A stretch of 64,000 bases of DNA from Acidobacteriota bacterium (GTDB lineage Bacteria > Acidobacteriota > Blastocatellia > Pyrinomonadales > Pyrinomonadaceae), in NCBI GenBank assembly GCA_019639235.1, contig JAHBSG010000001.1, positions 186,001 to 250,000 of the forward strand, given 5' to 3'. Both the position numbers and the translations under genes were made by a program. The notes beneath the pieces were generated by a model. The model was given only the letters and a program-made list of their open reading frames with translations. It was not told where the DNA came from and searched no databases. This document shows, piece after piece, positions 52,458 through 61,794 of this stretch (the first letter of the stretch is position 1; each line of letters starts with the position of its first letter).

Positions 52458-53087
52458 TTACGGCTGTTCGACCTTCTGCGAGGGGTCCATAACAACGCCG
52501 GTGACCCGCTCAACAAGTTTGACTAGAAATTCTTCTTCTACAACACCGGAGCTCGCGACTGTCACCCATTCCGTTGTCAGGCCGCGGCCGGAACGGCCCT
52601 CTATCTTGGCATTCACGGAAACATTGTTTTTGATGCCGTCGATCGACTGCACCTCTATCGTCAGAGAATACTGCCCCCTCGACCACGCCGTGTCAGCAAA
52701 CTCGATTATCCCGTAACGCTTAAGCTCCGACGATGCTATGACGGGCCCGCGGCCAAAAACGTACGGCTGAGTGACAATAATACCCTCGGAGAGCCTTGAG
52801 GACGCTTCATCCATAACAAGCTTGTTCTCAGCCAACACCTCTTTGATCGTCTCAAGCAAGACATCCCGCCGCGAGTTCATCTGATACGGATTCGGGAGCC
52901 GTTCGCGGACACGCGTCTTTCCCTTACCCCAATCGAAAGAGCGTGAAGCATCCGAGGTTCGGCTCGTGGTCTTGTTCGCATCCTCCTTGATCGTTTGGGT
53001 CTGCGAATCAACGCCCTTCTGGGCCGAGGCCGAAGCGGCGGAAGCCGCAAAGACCGCCCAGATGAAGATTCCGCAAAAATACCGCAT
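52458..53087 (-). CDS. Exported protein of unknown function
   Basis: The protein has 209 aa with a signal peptide (about 1-22, ending ASAQK). A Ser/Thr/Lys-rich linker (about 25-65) is followed by a domain with a Glu/Val-rich pattern (IKEVLAENKLVMDEASSRLSEGIIVTQPYVF, about 80-110). The rest is alternating strands (SLTIEVQSIDGIKNNVSVNAKIEG). The overall look is of a small periplasmic lipoprotein-like fold, but no Cys lipobox is present. First gene of the three-gene operon. Confidence 0.65.
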   Translation of the reverse strand: MRYFCGIFIWAVFAASAASASAQKGVDSQTQTIKEDANKTTSRTSDASRSFDWGKGKTRVRERLPNPYQMNSRRDVLLETIKEVLAENKLVMDEASSRLSEGIIVTQPYVFGRGPVIASSELKRYGIIEFADTAWSRGQYSLTIEVQSIDGIKNNVSVNAKIEGRSGRGLTTEWVTVASSGVVEEEFLVKLVERVTGVVMDPSQKVEQP

Positions 53088-53168
53088 AAATTATTTCTCT
53101 GAGTTGCTGAACGATTATGATGCCCGGGAGAGCCCGTTGGTTCGCTTTTTCACCGGGCAATGCGTGGA

Positions 53169-54155
53169 TTATTTCCACAGGTCGATATTATCACGATACC
53201 AATCAACTGTTCGAGCTAATCCTTCCTGAAGCGGGACCGAGGCAGTCCAGCCGGTCACTGCCTTCATTTTTTCGCCTGAAAGATATTGTGCATCGATCTC
53301 GTTCTTTATCTTCTCCTGAAGCAATACGTTCGGCTTAATTCGATCAGCCGCCCCGCATGCTTCTATGATCGTGTTAACAAGATCAATTATCCGCACGGGC
53401 GCATTCGTCCCAAAATTGAACGCATTGCCACCGGCTGTTTCAATATTTTCAGCGAGAGCGAGATATCCGCTGACCACATCGTCAACATAAATGAACTCGC
53501 GCACCGGCGTACCGTCACTGCGGACGATGGGGTCTTCGCCCTCGAGAACCGAAATGATGGTTCCGGGTATGATCCGGGAAAGATTCATATCTGCCGGGCC
53601 GTAAATGTTTGCCGATCTCGAAACAGCGACGGGCAGTCCGTATGTCGCCGCGAAAGAGGCGGAGATCATATCCGTACACGCCTTTGAAACATCGTAGGGA
53701 TAGCGAGCGTTAAGCTTCAGTTCTTCGGTGTAGGGAAGCTCAGTTTGTTCGCCGTATGCCTTATCACTCGAGGCGACGACGATACGGCGAACTAGTGGAG
53801 AACGACGGCATGCCTCAAGCAGCATATACGTCCCGCGAATGTTCGTCTCGAATGTCGAGAGCGGCGAACGGTTTGCCGAGCCGACGATCGCCTGAGCTGC
53901 CAGATGAAAAACAGTATCAACGTCGTTCTCGTTGAGGACGCGTTCGATCAGATCGTGGTCCTCGACGGAGCCGTTGACATATGAAACCCGGTCGGAAATG
54001 CCGAGTGCATCAAGCGAACTCGGCGTCATCTGATCGCGTCGTAGGCAGATGACGGTTGAACCGTTCTCGATAAGCGTCTTGACGAGATGCGCACCGACGA
54101 ACCCGGTCCCGCCGGTCACAAAAACAATCCGATCTTTCCAAAATGAATTCTCCAT
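53169..54155 (-). CDS. NAD-dependent epimerase/dehydratase (CDP-glucose 4,6-dehydratase-like)
   Basis: The protein has 328 aa from the ATG at 54155. It has the TGGTGFVGAHL cofactor motif, YPYDVSK as the catalytic pair, and ANIYGPAD. The opening SFWKDRIVFVTG resembles CDP-glucose 4,6-dehydratases. The preceding cytidylyltransferase gene (54172-54912) would supply CDP-glucose, so the two should form one pathway to a deoxysugar. It is the last gene of a three-gene surface-sugar operon. Other nucleotide-sugar epimerases cannot be excluded. Confidence 0.85.
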   Translation of the reverse strand: MENSFWKDRIVFVTGGTGFVGAHLVKTLIENGSTVICLRRDQMTPSSLDALGISDRVSYVNGSVEDHDLIERVLNENDVDTVFHLAAQAIVGSANRSPLSTFETNIRGTYMLLEACRRSPLVRRIVVASSDKAYGEQTELPYTEELKLNARYPYDVSKACTDMISASFAATYGLPVAVSRSANIYGPADMNLSRIIPGTIISVLEGEDPIVRSDGTPVREFIYVDDVVSGYLALAENIETAGGNAFNFGTNAPVRIIDLVNTIIEACGAADRIKPNVLLQEKIKNEIDAQYLSGEKMKAVTGWTASVPLQEGLARTVDWYRDNIDLWK

Positions 54156-54171
54156 CGTAAAGAAACCGCTT

Positions 54172-54912
54172 CTATTTCCAGACCTTCCAGGGAGCTCCGC
54201 CTTCCCAAAGTGAATTGAACTCAAGACTGTCCTTGTAGGTATCCATACATTTCCAGAAGCCGGTGTGGCGGTACGCCATCAGTTCGCCCTCTGCAGCCAA
54301 TGTTTCCAAGGGGCCTTCTTCCAAAACCGGATCGCCGCCGAGAAGGTCCAGTACATTTCGTTCAAAGACAAAGAAGCCTCCATTTATCCAGACGTCGAGC
54401 CGCGGCTTTTCGCGGAACGAAGTAACCGCGCCGTCTTCGCCAATCTCCACCAAACCGAAAGGCGACCGCGGATGAACCGTGGTCATCGTCGCCAGCTTTC
54501 CATGTTTCTTGTGGAACGCGAGAAGCGTTTCGATATCCACATCTGCCAAGCCATCGCCGTATGTCACGAAAAATCGTTCTTCAGCCTTTAGAACATCAGC
54601 GATCTTGGCGATGCGGCCTCCGGTGTTGGTGTCTTCGCCCGTATCGAAAAGCGAGACATTCCAGTTCGTTTCCTCGGCCACGGGAAAACTCACGTGATCT
54701 TCAACGCTTTCGGAAGATCCAAAATATTCTCTGATCTTGTGCCCCAGGTGTCCTAAACATAGGTGAAAATCACTGAAACCGTGAGCCGCATAGAGGTGCA
54801 TTAAATGCCAAATGATCGGCTGGCCGCCGATCTCGACCAGAGCCTTCGGCACCACCTTGCCGAGTTCGTTAAGTCTCGTCCCCCGGCCGCCGCATAATAT
54901 TACCGTTTTCAT
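54172..54912 (-). CDS. rfbF: Glucose-1-phosphate cytidylyltransferase-like nucleotidyltransferase
   Basis: The protein has 246 aa. The N-terminal GGRGTRLNELGKVVPKALVEIGG is the nucleotidyltransferase signature, and the next segment (PIIWHLMHLYAAHGFSDFHLCLG) matches RfbF-type enzymes that activate glucose-1-phosphate as CDP-glucose. FVTYGDGLADVD and the C-terminal GFWKCMDTYKD also fit. It lies 3 nt after the glycosyltransferase gene and 16 nt before the dehydratase gene. A related mannose-1-phosphate enzyme is the main alternative. Confidence 0.85.
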   Translation of the reverse strand: MKTVILCGGRGTRLNELGKVVPKALVEIGGQPIIWHLMHLYAAHGFSDFHLCLGHLGHKIREYFGSSESVEDHVSFPVAEETNWNVSLFDTGEDTNTGGRIAKIADVLKAEERFFVTYGDGLADVDIETLLAFHKKHGKLATMTTVHPRSPFGLVEIGEDGAVTSFREKPRLDVWINGGFFVFERNVLDLLGGDPVLEEGPLETLAAEGELMAYRHTGFWKCMDTYKDSLEFNSLWEGGAPWKVWK

Positions 54913-54915
54913 TCC

Positions 54916-55668
54916 CTATTTTGCCCGGCCAAGCTCCCAAAGTTTGGCGTACTTCAAGAAAACACCATACGCCGTGAAGAATGCGATAATAAGCCCGCGG
55001 ATGCCATCACGGAAGCCCTGTTTCACAATGAATGTCCGTAGGAAGGCTGCGATTGTAGATACGAATATCTTGCCGCCGGTGGCGGTTTTCCCATTCTCAA
55101 AGAGATGCTGAGCGGCAAGGGTCGCGTAATGCTCCGTAACGCGGTGATGCTCGGACAGGTCTTGCTTAGTGTAGTGAAGCAGTTCACCCTTTAGAGTTTC
55201 AACCCGTCCCGGCACTCTAGCCGTTTGGTGCGGTGCGACGCCGTCCCAGTAGCTTACCGATCTACGATAAAGACGCATCTGATAGTCGGGATACCAACCG
55301 GAATGACGGATCCATTCACCGAGATACTCTGTCTTACGAGCAATTCGAAAACCGTCGGGAAGCTCGGCATCAACCTTCGTTCTCAAAGATGCAATCTCGG
55401 CCTTCAGTTCCCCAGTAACCCGCTCGTCGGCATCGATCCAAAAGATCCAGTCGCCGGTTGCTTTCGAGTCGGCAAACTCATGCTTGTCCTTAAAACCCAG
55501 GAATTCGCGATTAAAGACCTTGTCCGTATATTCGCGGGCGATCTCGACGGTTTTGTCCAACGAATCAGAGTCAACAATGACGATCTCATCGGCCCAGTCG
55601 ACGGTCTCGCAAAGGCCGCGAATGTTCTGTTCTTCGTTGTAAACGATGATACAGGCGGAGATCTTCAC
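54916..55668 (-). CDS. Family 2 glycosyltransferase (LPS core WaaE-like)
   Basis: The protein has 250 aa. The GT-A fold opens with [14 protein letters not shown] and carries a DSDS motif and the acidic IDADERV. The sequence pattern [18 protein letters not shown] resembles WaaE/KdtX-type beta-1,4-glucosyltransferases of the LPS core. One possible membrane-associated C-terminal helix (about 215-240) is present. It is the first gene of the sugar operon, and the neighbours supply the activated sugar. The acceptor is unknown. Confidence 0.88.
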   Translation of the reverse strand: MKISACIIVYNEEQNIRGLCETVDWADEIVIVDSDSLDKTVEIAREYTDKVFNREFLGFKDKHEFADSKATGDWIFWIDADERVTGELKAEIASLRTKVDAELPDGFRIARKTEYLGEWIRHSGWYPDYQMRLYRRSVSYWDGVAPHQTARVPGRVETLKGELLHYTKQDLSEHHRVTEHYATLAAQHLFENGKTATGGKIFVSTIAAFLRTFIVKQGFRDGIRGLIIAFFTAYGVFLKYAKLWELGRAK

Positions 55669-55702
55669 AGACGTAATTGTTGCATTAGAAAGAGAAAAAC
55701 GA

Positions 55703-55724
55703 AAGCGTGGCCGGAACCACGCTT
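55703..55724 (-). terminator. Hairpin terminator after the TolC gene
   Basis: AAGCGTGG (55703-55710) and CCACGCTT (55717-55724) form a perfect 8-bp stem with a 6-nt loop. On the minus strand it is followed by TCGTTTTTC. It lies 25 nt after the TolC-like stop and ahead of the sugar operon. Confidence 0.7.
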
Positions 55725-55748
55725 TTCAGTTCTTAATCAGGAATGTGT

Positions 55749-57569
55749 CTATTTATCGTCGATAGGCGAGACCACATCGATGTTGTTCGCCGCGAATGTC
55801 GTCGAAGTAGCCTTCTGCAGATCGGCAAGGGCCTTGTTGTAGTCAGTTTCCGCACGGATCTCCGAATTCCGGGCATTGGTCAAAGCGTTTTCACGCTGGA
55901 AAAGAAGGAATGTTGTTGAGCGGCCCGCTTCGAAAAGACGACGCTCGCCTTCGAGTTGGATCTCCGCATTTTCTCTAGCCCGGCGGGCAATTAGTATACG
56001 CTGCCGAGCGATATCGAGCGCTTGAACCGCATTCCTGACCTCAACGATCACGGTCTGTTCCTGTGACCGAAGGCGGGCGTTCAATTGTTCGCGTTCGATC
56101 TCAGAGGTCGCCAGATTCGCCTTTGCCGTACGGTTTCCGATCGGGAACGAGATCGTTACGCCGATCGAATAGTTCGGGGCATCGCTTCGGAAAGTATTCG
56201 CGAGCGAGCGGTTGAAGCCTCCCGAAAGAAATGATGGTCCGGCAGGAAATGTGATCTGTGGATTCGGTATTGGGTCGAGTCCGGGAATCGACGCACGTGT
56301 GCTGTTGATCGCGTTGAGCAGTGCGACGTCCTGCAGCGACGTGAAAAAGTTCGTCGTCACCGGGTCATTCGGGCCGCCCCGAGCAAAGCCGGAGAGCGAG
56401 AATGCTCCATTAAGGTCAATCTGCGGCCGCGTTTGATTTTTGAAATACTTGCGGTCGATCTCGTTGATGTCCTGAGCAAGCTTAAGCCGCTGAAGCTCAT
56501 ATCGATTTGCCATCGCATCCTTGACCGCATCTTCCATTGCGACGGGGGCAAGATCGATCGCAGGACGATCGGTCGGTACAACGCTGCGTGACCATTCGGG
56601 CCCGGTCGCCTCGCGGAGTATCAACGCCTTCAAGTTGTTTTCGATGTTCGAAACCTGCTGGGTCGCAAGCAGAAGGTCACCCTCCCGGTTTGCGAGCTCC
56701 GTTTCGACTTCGGCCTTCGCCAAGGGGGCAGCGGCTCCTGCGGCGATTCGAGCCTCTACCAGGCGAAGGTTCTCGCGTGTGAGTTCAAGATTAGCCTGCC
56801 GGTTCTGCTGATCGCGAAGGGCAAATACTAGGTCCCAATAGGTTCGCTGGACGAGAGCTATGGTATCGATCGTCTGGCGGCGGAAATCGGCGTCCGATTG
56901 CTGAAGTTGCCGGCGAGCGATCTTTAGGTTGCGCCGGTTGCCGTCAATAGAAAGATTCCGAAGTAGCGGCTGCGTTAGCCGGATGCCGTAATTCGACGAA
57001 TAGATCGCACTGCTTCCGGTCGTGATCGCACCTGAACTGACCTGGGCTTGGCTGAATGCACTTTCCGTTCGGGAATTGTTGAAAAACAGGCTGTAGTTCG
57101 CGCCCGTCATCAATTGCTGAGTCAGGCTCGAATTAACCGTGAAATCGTTTGTCGCGGTAGAACCGGTCGTAGAATTGCGGTTATAGGTCGGCGTCGCGGA
57201 AAAGACAGGATCATAAAACCCCCGAATTCCGCGAACCCGCTGCTCGTTGATGCGGACGTCGTCCCGGACGATCGCGATGGTGTTATTGCTTTCGAGAGCC
57301 ATCCTGATGGCCTCCTGAAGCGAAAGGGAAAGCGGATCAGCCTGTTGAACACCGGGGCGTCGGAGGTCGAGGGCGGCTCGCGTCGTTCCTGTCTCACCCG
57401 TCGGGGCGGGAACGGGATCATCCCTCTTTTCAGGGACAGACTTGACCGCAGCAACGGGCTCAAGCTTTGGATCCGCTCCATTCTCCTGTGCCGGCGTTGA
57501 AGCCGTCATAAGCAAACATCCCGCGACAGTTGTTAAGAAAAGGGTCTTGAGTTCTTTTGATCTCGTCAT
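55749..57569 (-). CDS. TolC family outer-membrane channel protein
   Basis: The protein has 606 aa from the ATG at 57569; upstream in-frame codons are less likely. A signal peptide (about 1-28, ending TPAQ) precedes a Pro/Ala-rich stretch. Two TolC-type repeats follow, each with long coiled-coil helices (LSLQEAIRMALESNNTIAI; LEGERRLFEAGRSTTFLLFQREN). The length is well above the usual 450-500, owing to the N-terminal extension (about 30-75) and an insert in the first repeat. It forms the outer-membrane exit duct of efflux or type I secretion systems. The partner could be the HlyD protein at 1-950, but no link is shown. Confidence 0.92.
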   Translation of the reverse strand: MTRSKELKTLFLTTVAGCLLMTASTPAQENGADPKLEPVAAVKSVPEKRDDPVPAPTGETGTTRAALDLRRPGVQQADPLSLSLQEAIRMALESNNTIAIVRDDVRINEQRVRGIRGFYDPVFSATPTYNRNSTTGSTATNDFTVNSSLTQQLMTGANYSLFFNNSRTESAFSQAQVSSGAITTGSSAIYSSNYGIRLTQPLLRNLSIDGNRRNLKIARRQLQQSDADFRRQTIDTIALVQRTYWDLVFALRDQQNRQANLELTRENLRLVEARIAAGAAAPLAKAEVETELANREGDLLLATQQVSNIENNLKALILREATGPEWSRSVVPTDRPAIDLAPVAMEDAVKDAMANRYELQRLKLAQDINEIDRKYFKNQTRPQIDLNGAFSLSGFARGGPNDPVTTNFFTSLQDVALLNAINSTRASIPGLDPIPNPQITFPAGPSFLSGGFNRSLANTFRSDAPNYSIGVTISFPIGNRTAKANLATSEIEREQLNARLRSQEQTVIVEVRNAVQALDIARQRILIARRARENAEIQLEGERRLFEAGRSTTFLLFQRENALTNARNSEIRAETDYNKALADLQKATSTTFAANNIDVVSPIDDK

Positions 57570-57707
57570 TTTTTGATTGCTCCGAATCATTCGGGCCGCA
57601 ACACTTGCCCATCGACACAAACGCTAACTACGTCCTTTTTACCTCCATTGTTTCAATAATTTGAACAGTTGCCTTTTTCAAAAGGATTAACCTCCGGTTC
57701 TCGACAA

Positions 57708-57736
57708 TTGAAACAACGGACATTTTCGGTTATCGT
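57708..57736 (+). promoter_or_regulatory. Predicted promoter of the glycolytic operon
   Basis: TTGAAA (57708-57713) and TATCGT (57731-57736) are 17 bp apart. The start near 57743 leaves a 34-nt leader to the gap ATG. The mirror-image TTGTTTCAA at 57648-57656 could be the -35 of the divergent TolC gene, but its -10 is unclear. Confidence 0.45.
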
Positions 57737-57776
57737 TTTCGTTTTAACATTTAAGCCTGGAGAAAACTATAAAACT

Positions 57777-58784
57777 ATGGGTATCAAAGTTGGAATTAAC
57801 GGATTTGGCCGGATCGGCCGTAATGTTTTGCGAACCTGCCTCGGTGATAAGGACATTGATTTCGTTGCTGTAAATGACCTAACCGACACCAAGACGCTTG
57901 CCCATCTTCTCAAATATGACTCAGTGATGGGCAATCTTGATAACGATATAAAGGCCGAAGGTGACACGATAACCGTGGACGGCGATTCGTTCAAGGTGTT
58001 CTCGGAAAAGGACCCGGCAGCGATAGATTGGGAATCCGTCGGTGCCGAGGTCGTGATCGAGTCAACCGGCCGCTTTACCAAAGCGGAGGATGCCGGTAAG
58101 CACATTCGCGGCTCGGTCAAAAAGGTGATCATTTCCGCTCCGGCAAAGGGTGAGGACGTAACCATCGTTCTCGGCGTTAACGAGGGCATGTACGATGCTG
58201 CAAGCCACAACATCATCTCGAACGCTTCCTGCACCACGAACTGCCTCGCACCTGTCGCGAAGGTAATTCATGAGAAATTTGGCATCAAGAACGCGTTGAT
58301 GAACACGATCCATAGCTATACCAATGATCAACAGCTTCTTGACCTGCCGCATAAGGATCTCCGCCGTGCTAGGGCCGCGGCTCTTTCGATGATCCCGACC
58401 TCGACCGGAGCGGCCAAGGCAGTTGCATTGGTCATTCCGGAGCTCAAAGGAAAGTTTGACGGAATCTCGGTCCGTGTTCCCACGCCGAACGTGTCGCTCG
58501 TTGACGTTGTGATGAACGTCGAGAAGGAGACCTCGACCGAGGAGGTCAATCAGGTTCTCAAGGACGCGGCGAACGAGGAATTGAAGGGAATTCTCGCATT
58601 CTCGGAGGAGCCGCTCGTTTCGATCGACTTCCGGGGCAATCCGAATTCCTCGATCGTTGACGCCGAAAATACAAAGGTCATCGATGGCACTTGTATCAAG
58701 ATCCTTTCCTGGTACGACAATGAATGGGGCTATTCATGCCGCGTTCGGGATCTTGTGAAGTTCATAGCGGCAAAGGGACTCTAG
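57777..58784 (+). CDS. gap: Glyceraldehyde-3-phosphate dehydrogenase
   Basis: The protein has 335 aa from the ATG at 57777, with GGAG 13 nt upstream. The NAD-binding start [14 protein letters not shown], the catalytic SCTTNCLAP (Cys about 152) and the C-terminal [15 protein letters not shown] are intact. It catalyses the oxidative phosphorylation of glyceraldehyde 3-phosphate. It heads the operon with pgk and tpiA, all in glycolysis order. Confidence 0.98.
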   Translation: MGIKVGINGFGRIGRNVLRTCLGDKDIDFVAVNDLTDTKTLAHLLKYDSVMGNLDNDIKAEGDTITVDGDSFKVFSEKDPAAIDWESVGAEVVIESTGRFTKAEDAGKHIRGSVKKVIISAPAKGEDVTIVLGVNEGMYDAASHNIISNASCTTNCLAPVAKVIHEKFGIKNALMNTIHSYTNDQQLLDLPHKDLRRARAAALSMIPTSTGAAKAVALVIPELKGKFDGISVRVPTPNVSLVDVVMNVEKETSTEEVNQVLKDAANEELKGILAFSEEPLVSIDFRGNPNSSIVDAENTKVIDGTCIKILSWYDNEWGYSCRVRDLVKFIAAKGL

Positions 58785-58800
58785 CGTTCAGGAATGTCCG

Positions 58801-59070
58801 ATGCGGCTTCGGAGATTATTCACTATTGGAGCATTTCTTGCCGCATCGGCCTTTTTCGGAATGGCCTACTATTCTTACGCGGAACTTCCGTCCTTTTATA
58901 CTGTTTTCGAGCACTATGGAATTTCGCATGAGATAGCCGTGGAAGACGCGGACTTCGCGGCAACCGAGTGGAACTTCAAAATTGGAATTGCTCGGTTCCT
59001 GGTAGCTGGGACAGTTTCACTGATTATCGGTCTTGTTCTTCTTCATCGCGCATTTCGTCCAAATGAATAA
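58801..59070 (+). CDS. Small two-helix membrane protein between gap and pgk
   Basis: The protein has 89 aa. A basic start (MRLRRLF) precedes a first hydrophobic helix (about 7-27), a 35-residue acidic loop (about 30-62) and a second helix (about 62-82). I do not recognise the family. It starts 16 nt after gap, and its last 8 nt overlap the pgk start (ATGAATAA), so it is translated in step with the glycolytic enzymes. It could be a membrane tether for this operon or a chance small ORF. Confidence 0.7.
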   Translation: MRLRRLFTIGAFLAASAFFGMAYYSYAELPSFYTVFEHYGISHEIAVEDADFAATEWNFKIGIARFLVAGTVSLIIGLVLLHRAFRPNE

Positions 59071-60280
59071 AAAATCAATTAGGGACATTTCACTATACGG
59101 AAAGGCGGTCTTCATCCGGGTCGACTTCAACGTTCCGATCAAGGACGGCAGGATCGAGGACGACACGCGGATCCGCGGGGCCTTGCCGACGATCAAATAT
59201 GCGATCGAGCAAGGTGCGAAGGTCGTTCTTGCCTCACACCTCGGCCGGCCGCTAAAGGATAAGAAGAAAGCAGAAGAGAAGGGAACGCCGTATGACCCGT
59301 CGAAATACTCGCTTCGCCCGGTCGCTGAACGATTATCAGACCTACTCGGAAGGACGGTCTCGTTTGAAGCCGACGCTGTATTCTCCCCGCTAGCGACGCT
59401 TTCAGAGGGCGATGTGGTGATGCGTGAAAATCTCCGCCTTGATCCGGGCGAAGAGAAGAACGATCCGGATTTTGCCAAGCAGCTTGCCGAAGGTATTGAC
59501 GTTTATGTGAATGACGCATTCGGGACCGCCCATCGAGCCCACGCCTCGACAGAAGGAATAACTCATTTTGTCGATACGTGTGTCGCCGGGCTGCTGATGG
59601 AAAAGGAACTCGAGTTTCTCGGGAAGGCGCTCAACGATCCGGAGCGGCCGTTTGTCGCGATACTCGGCGGAGCAAAGGTGTCGGATAAGATACCTGTGAT
59701 CGAGTCGCTCATTGAGCGAAAGGTGGATAAGCTCCTGATCGGCGGTGCGATGGCGTATACCTTTTTCAAAGCCCAGGGTTATACGGTTGGCAAATCGCTG
59801 GTCGAGGACGAGATGATGCCGAAGGCACTTGAGATCGAAGCCCAAGCCAAGGCTGCCGGAGTCGAGTTTTTGCTGCCGACCGATCATCAGGTAGTCGACT
59901 CATATGACCCGCTGAATTCGCGAAAGGCGATCCAGATCGAGTTCACCAACGCCGGCCTTGTAGGACTCGACATTGGTCCTGAGACGGCCACGGTTTTTGC
60001 AAACGCGCTTGAGGGAGCGAAAACGATCGTCTGGAACGGCCCGATGGGAATGTTCGAGGAAAAGCCTTTCGACGAGGGGACGATCGCGATTGCGAATGCT
60101 GTTGCCGAAGCAACTGACAAAGGGGCGATCTCGATCGTCGGTGGAGGTGACTCTGTTGCTGCCGTTAATCAAGCAGGACTTGCGGACCGCATCTCGCATA
60201 TCTCGACCGGCGGCGGTGCAACACTTGAGTTCCTTGCCGGCGATGTTCTGCCGGGAGTTGCGGCCTTGGATGACAAATAG
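59063..60280 (+). CDS. pgk: Phosphoglycerate kinase
   Basis: The protein has 405 aa from the ATG at 59063. The substrate-binding [14 protein letters not shown] and [14 protein letters not shown], the hinge [10 protein letters not shown] and the nucleotide-binding GGGDSVAAV are intact. The length matches the family. It transfers phosphate from 1,3-bisphosphoglycerate to ADP. It overlaps the small membrane gene upstream by 8 nt and abuts tpiA downstream. Confidence 0.98.
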   Translation: MNKKSIRDISLYGKAVFIRVDFNVPIKDGRIEDDTRIRGALPTIKYAIEQGAKVVLASHLGRPLKDKKKAEEKGTPYDPSKYSLRPVAERLSDLLGRTVSFEADAVFSPLATLSEGDVVMRENLRLDPGEEKNDPDFAKQLAEGIDVYVNDAFGTAHRAHASTEGITHFVDTCVAGLLMEKELEFLGKALNDPERPFVAILGGAKVSDKIPVIESLIERKVDKLLIGGAMAYTFFKAQGYTVGKSLVEDEMMPKALEIEAQAKAAGVEFLLPTDHQVVDSYDPLNSRKAIQIEFTNAGLVGLDIGPETATVFANALEGAKTIVWNGPMGMFEEKPFDEGTIAIANAVAEATDKGAISIVGGGDSVAAVNQAGLADRISHISTGGGATLEFLAGDVLPGVAALDDK

Positions 60281-61039
60281 ATGAGAAAACCTATAATCGC
60301 CGGAAATTGGAAAATGTACAAGCTGATGGGCGAATCGGTCGAGACAGCCCTTGCGTTGAAGCCGCTTGTTGCCAACGCGTCGCATTGTGAGGTCGTTATC
60401 GCTCCGGTATTTACCGCGTTGAGAACGGTTTCAGACCGTTTGGAGGGCTCGAATATTCATATTGCGGCTCAAGACTGTGCCGTTCAAAACGAGTTTGGAG
60501 CCCATACCGGCGAGGTTACTCCATCAATGATCAAGGACGCCGGATGTTCGCACGTCATCATCGGGCATAGCGAACGGCGGCAGTTCTACGGGGAGACGGA
60601 TGAAAGCGTTAATCGTAAGACGAAGGCAGCTTTGGCCGCCGGATTGACCGCTATGGTTTGCGTCGGCGAGCACCTCGCCGAGCGGGAGGCGGGCAACGCC
60701 GAATCGGTCGTCTCGGGCCAGCTCGCGGGTGGTTTAGCGGGTTTGACAGCCGATGATATGGAACGTATCATTATCGCTTACGAGCCTGTTTGGGCGATCG
60801 GTACGGGTAAAACCGCCACGCCGGAACAGGCTCAAGAAATGCACGGGCATATCCGCCGGGAGGTTGCCGGGACACACGGTGATCAGGCAGCCGAAGCGAT
60901 GCGGATCCTCTATGGAGGATCGGTCAAACCGGACAACATTGGCGAGTTGATGTCGATGGCAGATATCGACGGTGCATTGGTCGGCGGGGCGAGCCTCGAG
61001 GCTGAAAGTTTTGCAAAGATCGTTAACTATCGGGCATGA
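60281..61039 (+). CDS. tpiA: Triosephosphate isomerase
   Basis: The protein has 252 aa. The start follows the pgk stop without a gap. GNWKMYK, GHSERR (catalytic His), [11 protein letters not shown] (catalytic Glu) and LYGGSV are present. It interconverts dihydroxyacetone phosphate and glyceraldehyde 3-phosphate. Confidence 0.98.
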   Translation: MRKPIIAGNWKMYKLMGESVETALALKPLVANASHCEVVIAPVFTALRTVSDRLEGSNIHIAAQDCAVQNEFGAHTGEVTPSMIKDAGCSHVIIGHSERRQFYGETDESVNRKTKAALAAGLTAMVCVGEHLAEREAGNAESVVSGQLAGGLAGLTADDMERIIIAYEPVWAIGTGKTATPEQAQEMHGHIRREVAGTHGDQAAEAMRILYGGSVKPDNIGELMSMADIDGALVGGASLEAESFAKIVNYRA

Positions 61040-61069
61040 TCCTGATCGGCTTTGCGGGAGTAGAAAGAT

Positions 61070-61492
61070 TTGATCTACGTTCTCTATACATTGTTTTTTA
61101 TCTCGTGCATCGTTCTGATCGCATCGGTTCTTTTGCAGCCGGGTAAGACCGACGCGGGGGCGCTGTTCACGAGCAATATTTCGAGTTCGGCCTTTAATCC
61201 GCGCGGGACAGCAACGATCCTCGCAAAGATCACGATCGTTGCAGCATCCGTGTTCATGGTCTCGGCGTTCCTGATCTCGCTTCCAGCTCTTCGCGGCGGG
61301 GTTTCGGTACTTGATACGGTCGCGGAACCTGTGACCGAGACCACTGCTCCGTCTGCGGTCGGAGAATCGAACGCGAATTCCGCTCCGGTGTCGAATGCGA
61401 ACGCTACGCAGCCAGCCGCGAATTCTGCGGCTTCGAATGCGAATGTGAGTGCGGAAGAGACCGGCCAGGAGCGGCCGGCGGCGAACAATTAG
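61070..61492 (+). CDS. secG: Preprotein translocase subunit SecG
   Basis: The protein has 140 aa from a TTG at 61070 with GGGAG 8 nt upstream. Two membrane helices (about 2-22 and 52-72) enclose the conserved VLLQPGKTDAGALF segment. The C-terminal 65 residues are low-complexity and rich in Asn, Ala and Ser, longer than in typical SecG. SecG assists the SecYE channel. The gene lies 30 nt after tpiA and 22 nt before tRNA-Leu. Confidence 0.93.
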   Translation: MIYVLYTLFFISCIVLIASVLLQPGKTDAGALFTSNISSSAFNPRGTATILAKITIVAASVFMVSAFLISLPALRGGVSVLDTVAEPVTETTAPSAVGESNANSAPVSNANATQPAANSAASNANVSAEETGQERPAANN

Positions 61493-61514
61493 TTCGCTCG
61501 AGTTTGAAAAGTTT

Positions 61515-61599
61515 GCTGAGGTGGCGTAATTGGTAGCCGCGCACGTTTGAGGGGCGTGTGGAGCGATCCGTGCGGGTTCGAGTCCCGCCCTCAGCACCA
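61515..61599 (+). tRNA. tRNA-Leu (anticodon GAG)
   Basis: The acceptor stem GCTGAGG (61515-61521) pairs with CCTCAGC, followed by discriminator A and an encoded CCA (61597-61599). The anticodon stem CACGT/GCGTG has loop TTGAGGG with GAG as the anticodon. A T arm GGGTTCGAGTCCC and a long variable arm fit leucine. It decodes CUC and CUU codons. A T-rich terminator follows at once. Confidence 0.96.
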
Positions 61600-61604
61600 A
61601 AGAT

Positions 61605-61643
61605 AAAAGGAAATAACCAAAATTGGGTATTTCCTTTTTTTTT
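61605..61643 (+). terminator. Strong rho-independent terminator after tRNA-Leu
   Basis: AAAAGGAAATA (61605-61615) pairs perfectly with TATTTCCTTTT (61628-61638), followed by a T-run to 61643. It ends the gap to tRNA-Leu transcript. A second small inverted repeat, TTTGCC-CTATCA-GGCAAA, follows at 61641-61658. Confidence 0.9.
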
Positions 61644-61663
61644 GCCCTATCAGGCAAAAGTTC

Positions 61664-61693
61664 TTGAAATACTTGATACAATCGTGCTTTAAT
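61664..61693 (+). promoter_or_regulatory. Predicted promoter of the glycine-rich protein gene
   Basis: TTGAAA (61664-61669) and TTTAAT (61688-61693) are separated by 18 bp. The start near 61700 leaves a leader of about 95 nt to the GTG at 61795. Confidence 0.45.
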
Positions 61694-61794
61694 TCGTTAC
61701 ACTCAAGTACGTCCCTGTTTCGGCGAATTACCGCGACTCTCGGCACCGACCCGACGTGTGGACGGTACATATACTGGTAAAGGAGTAGCAAACC

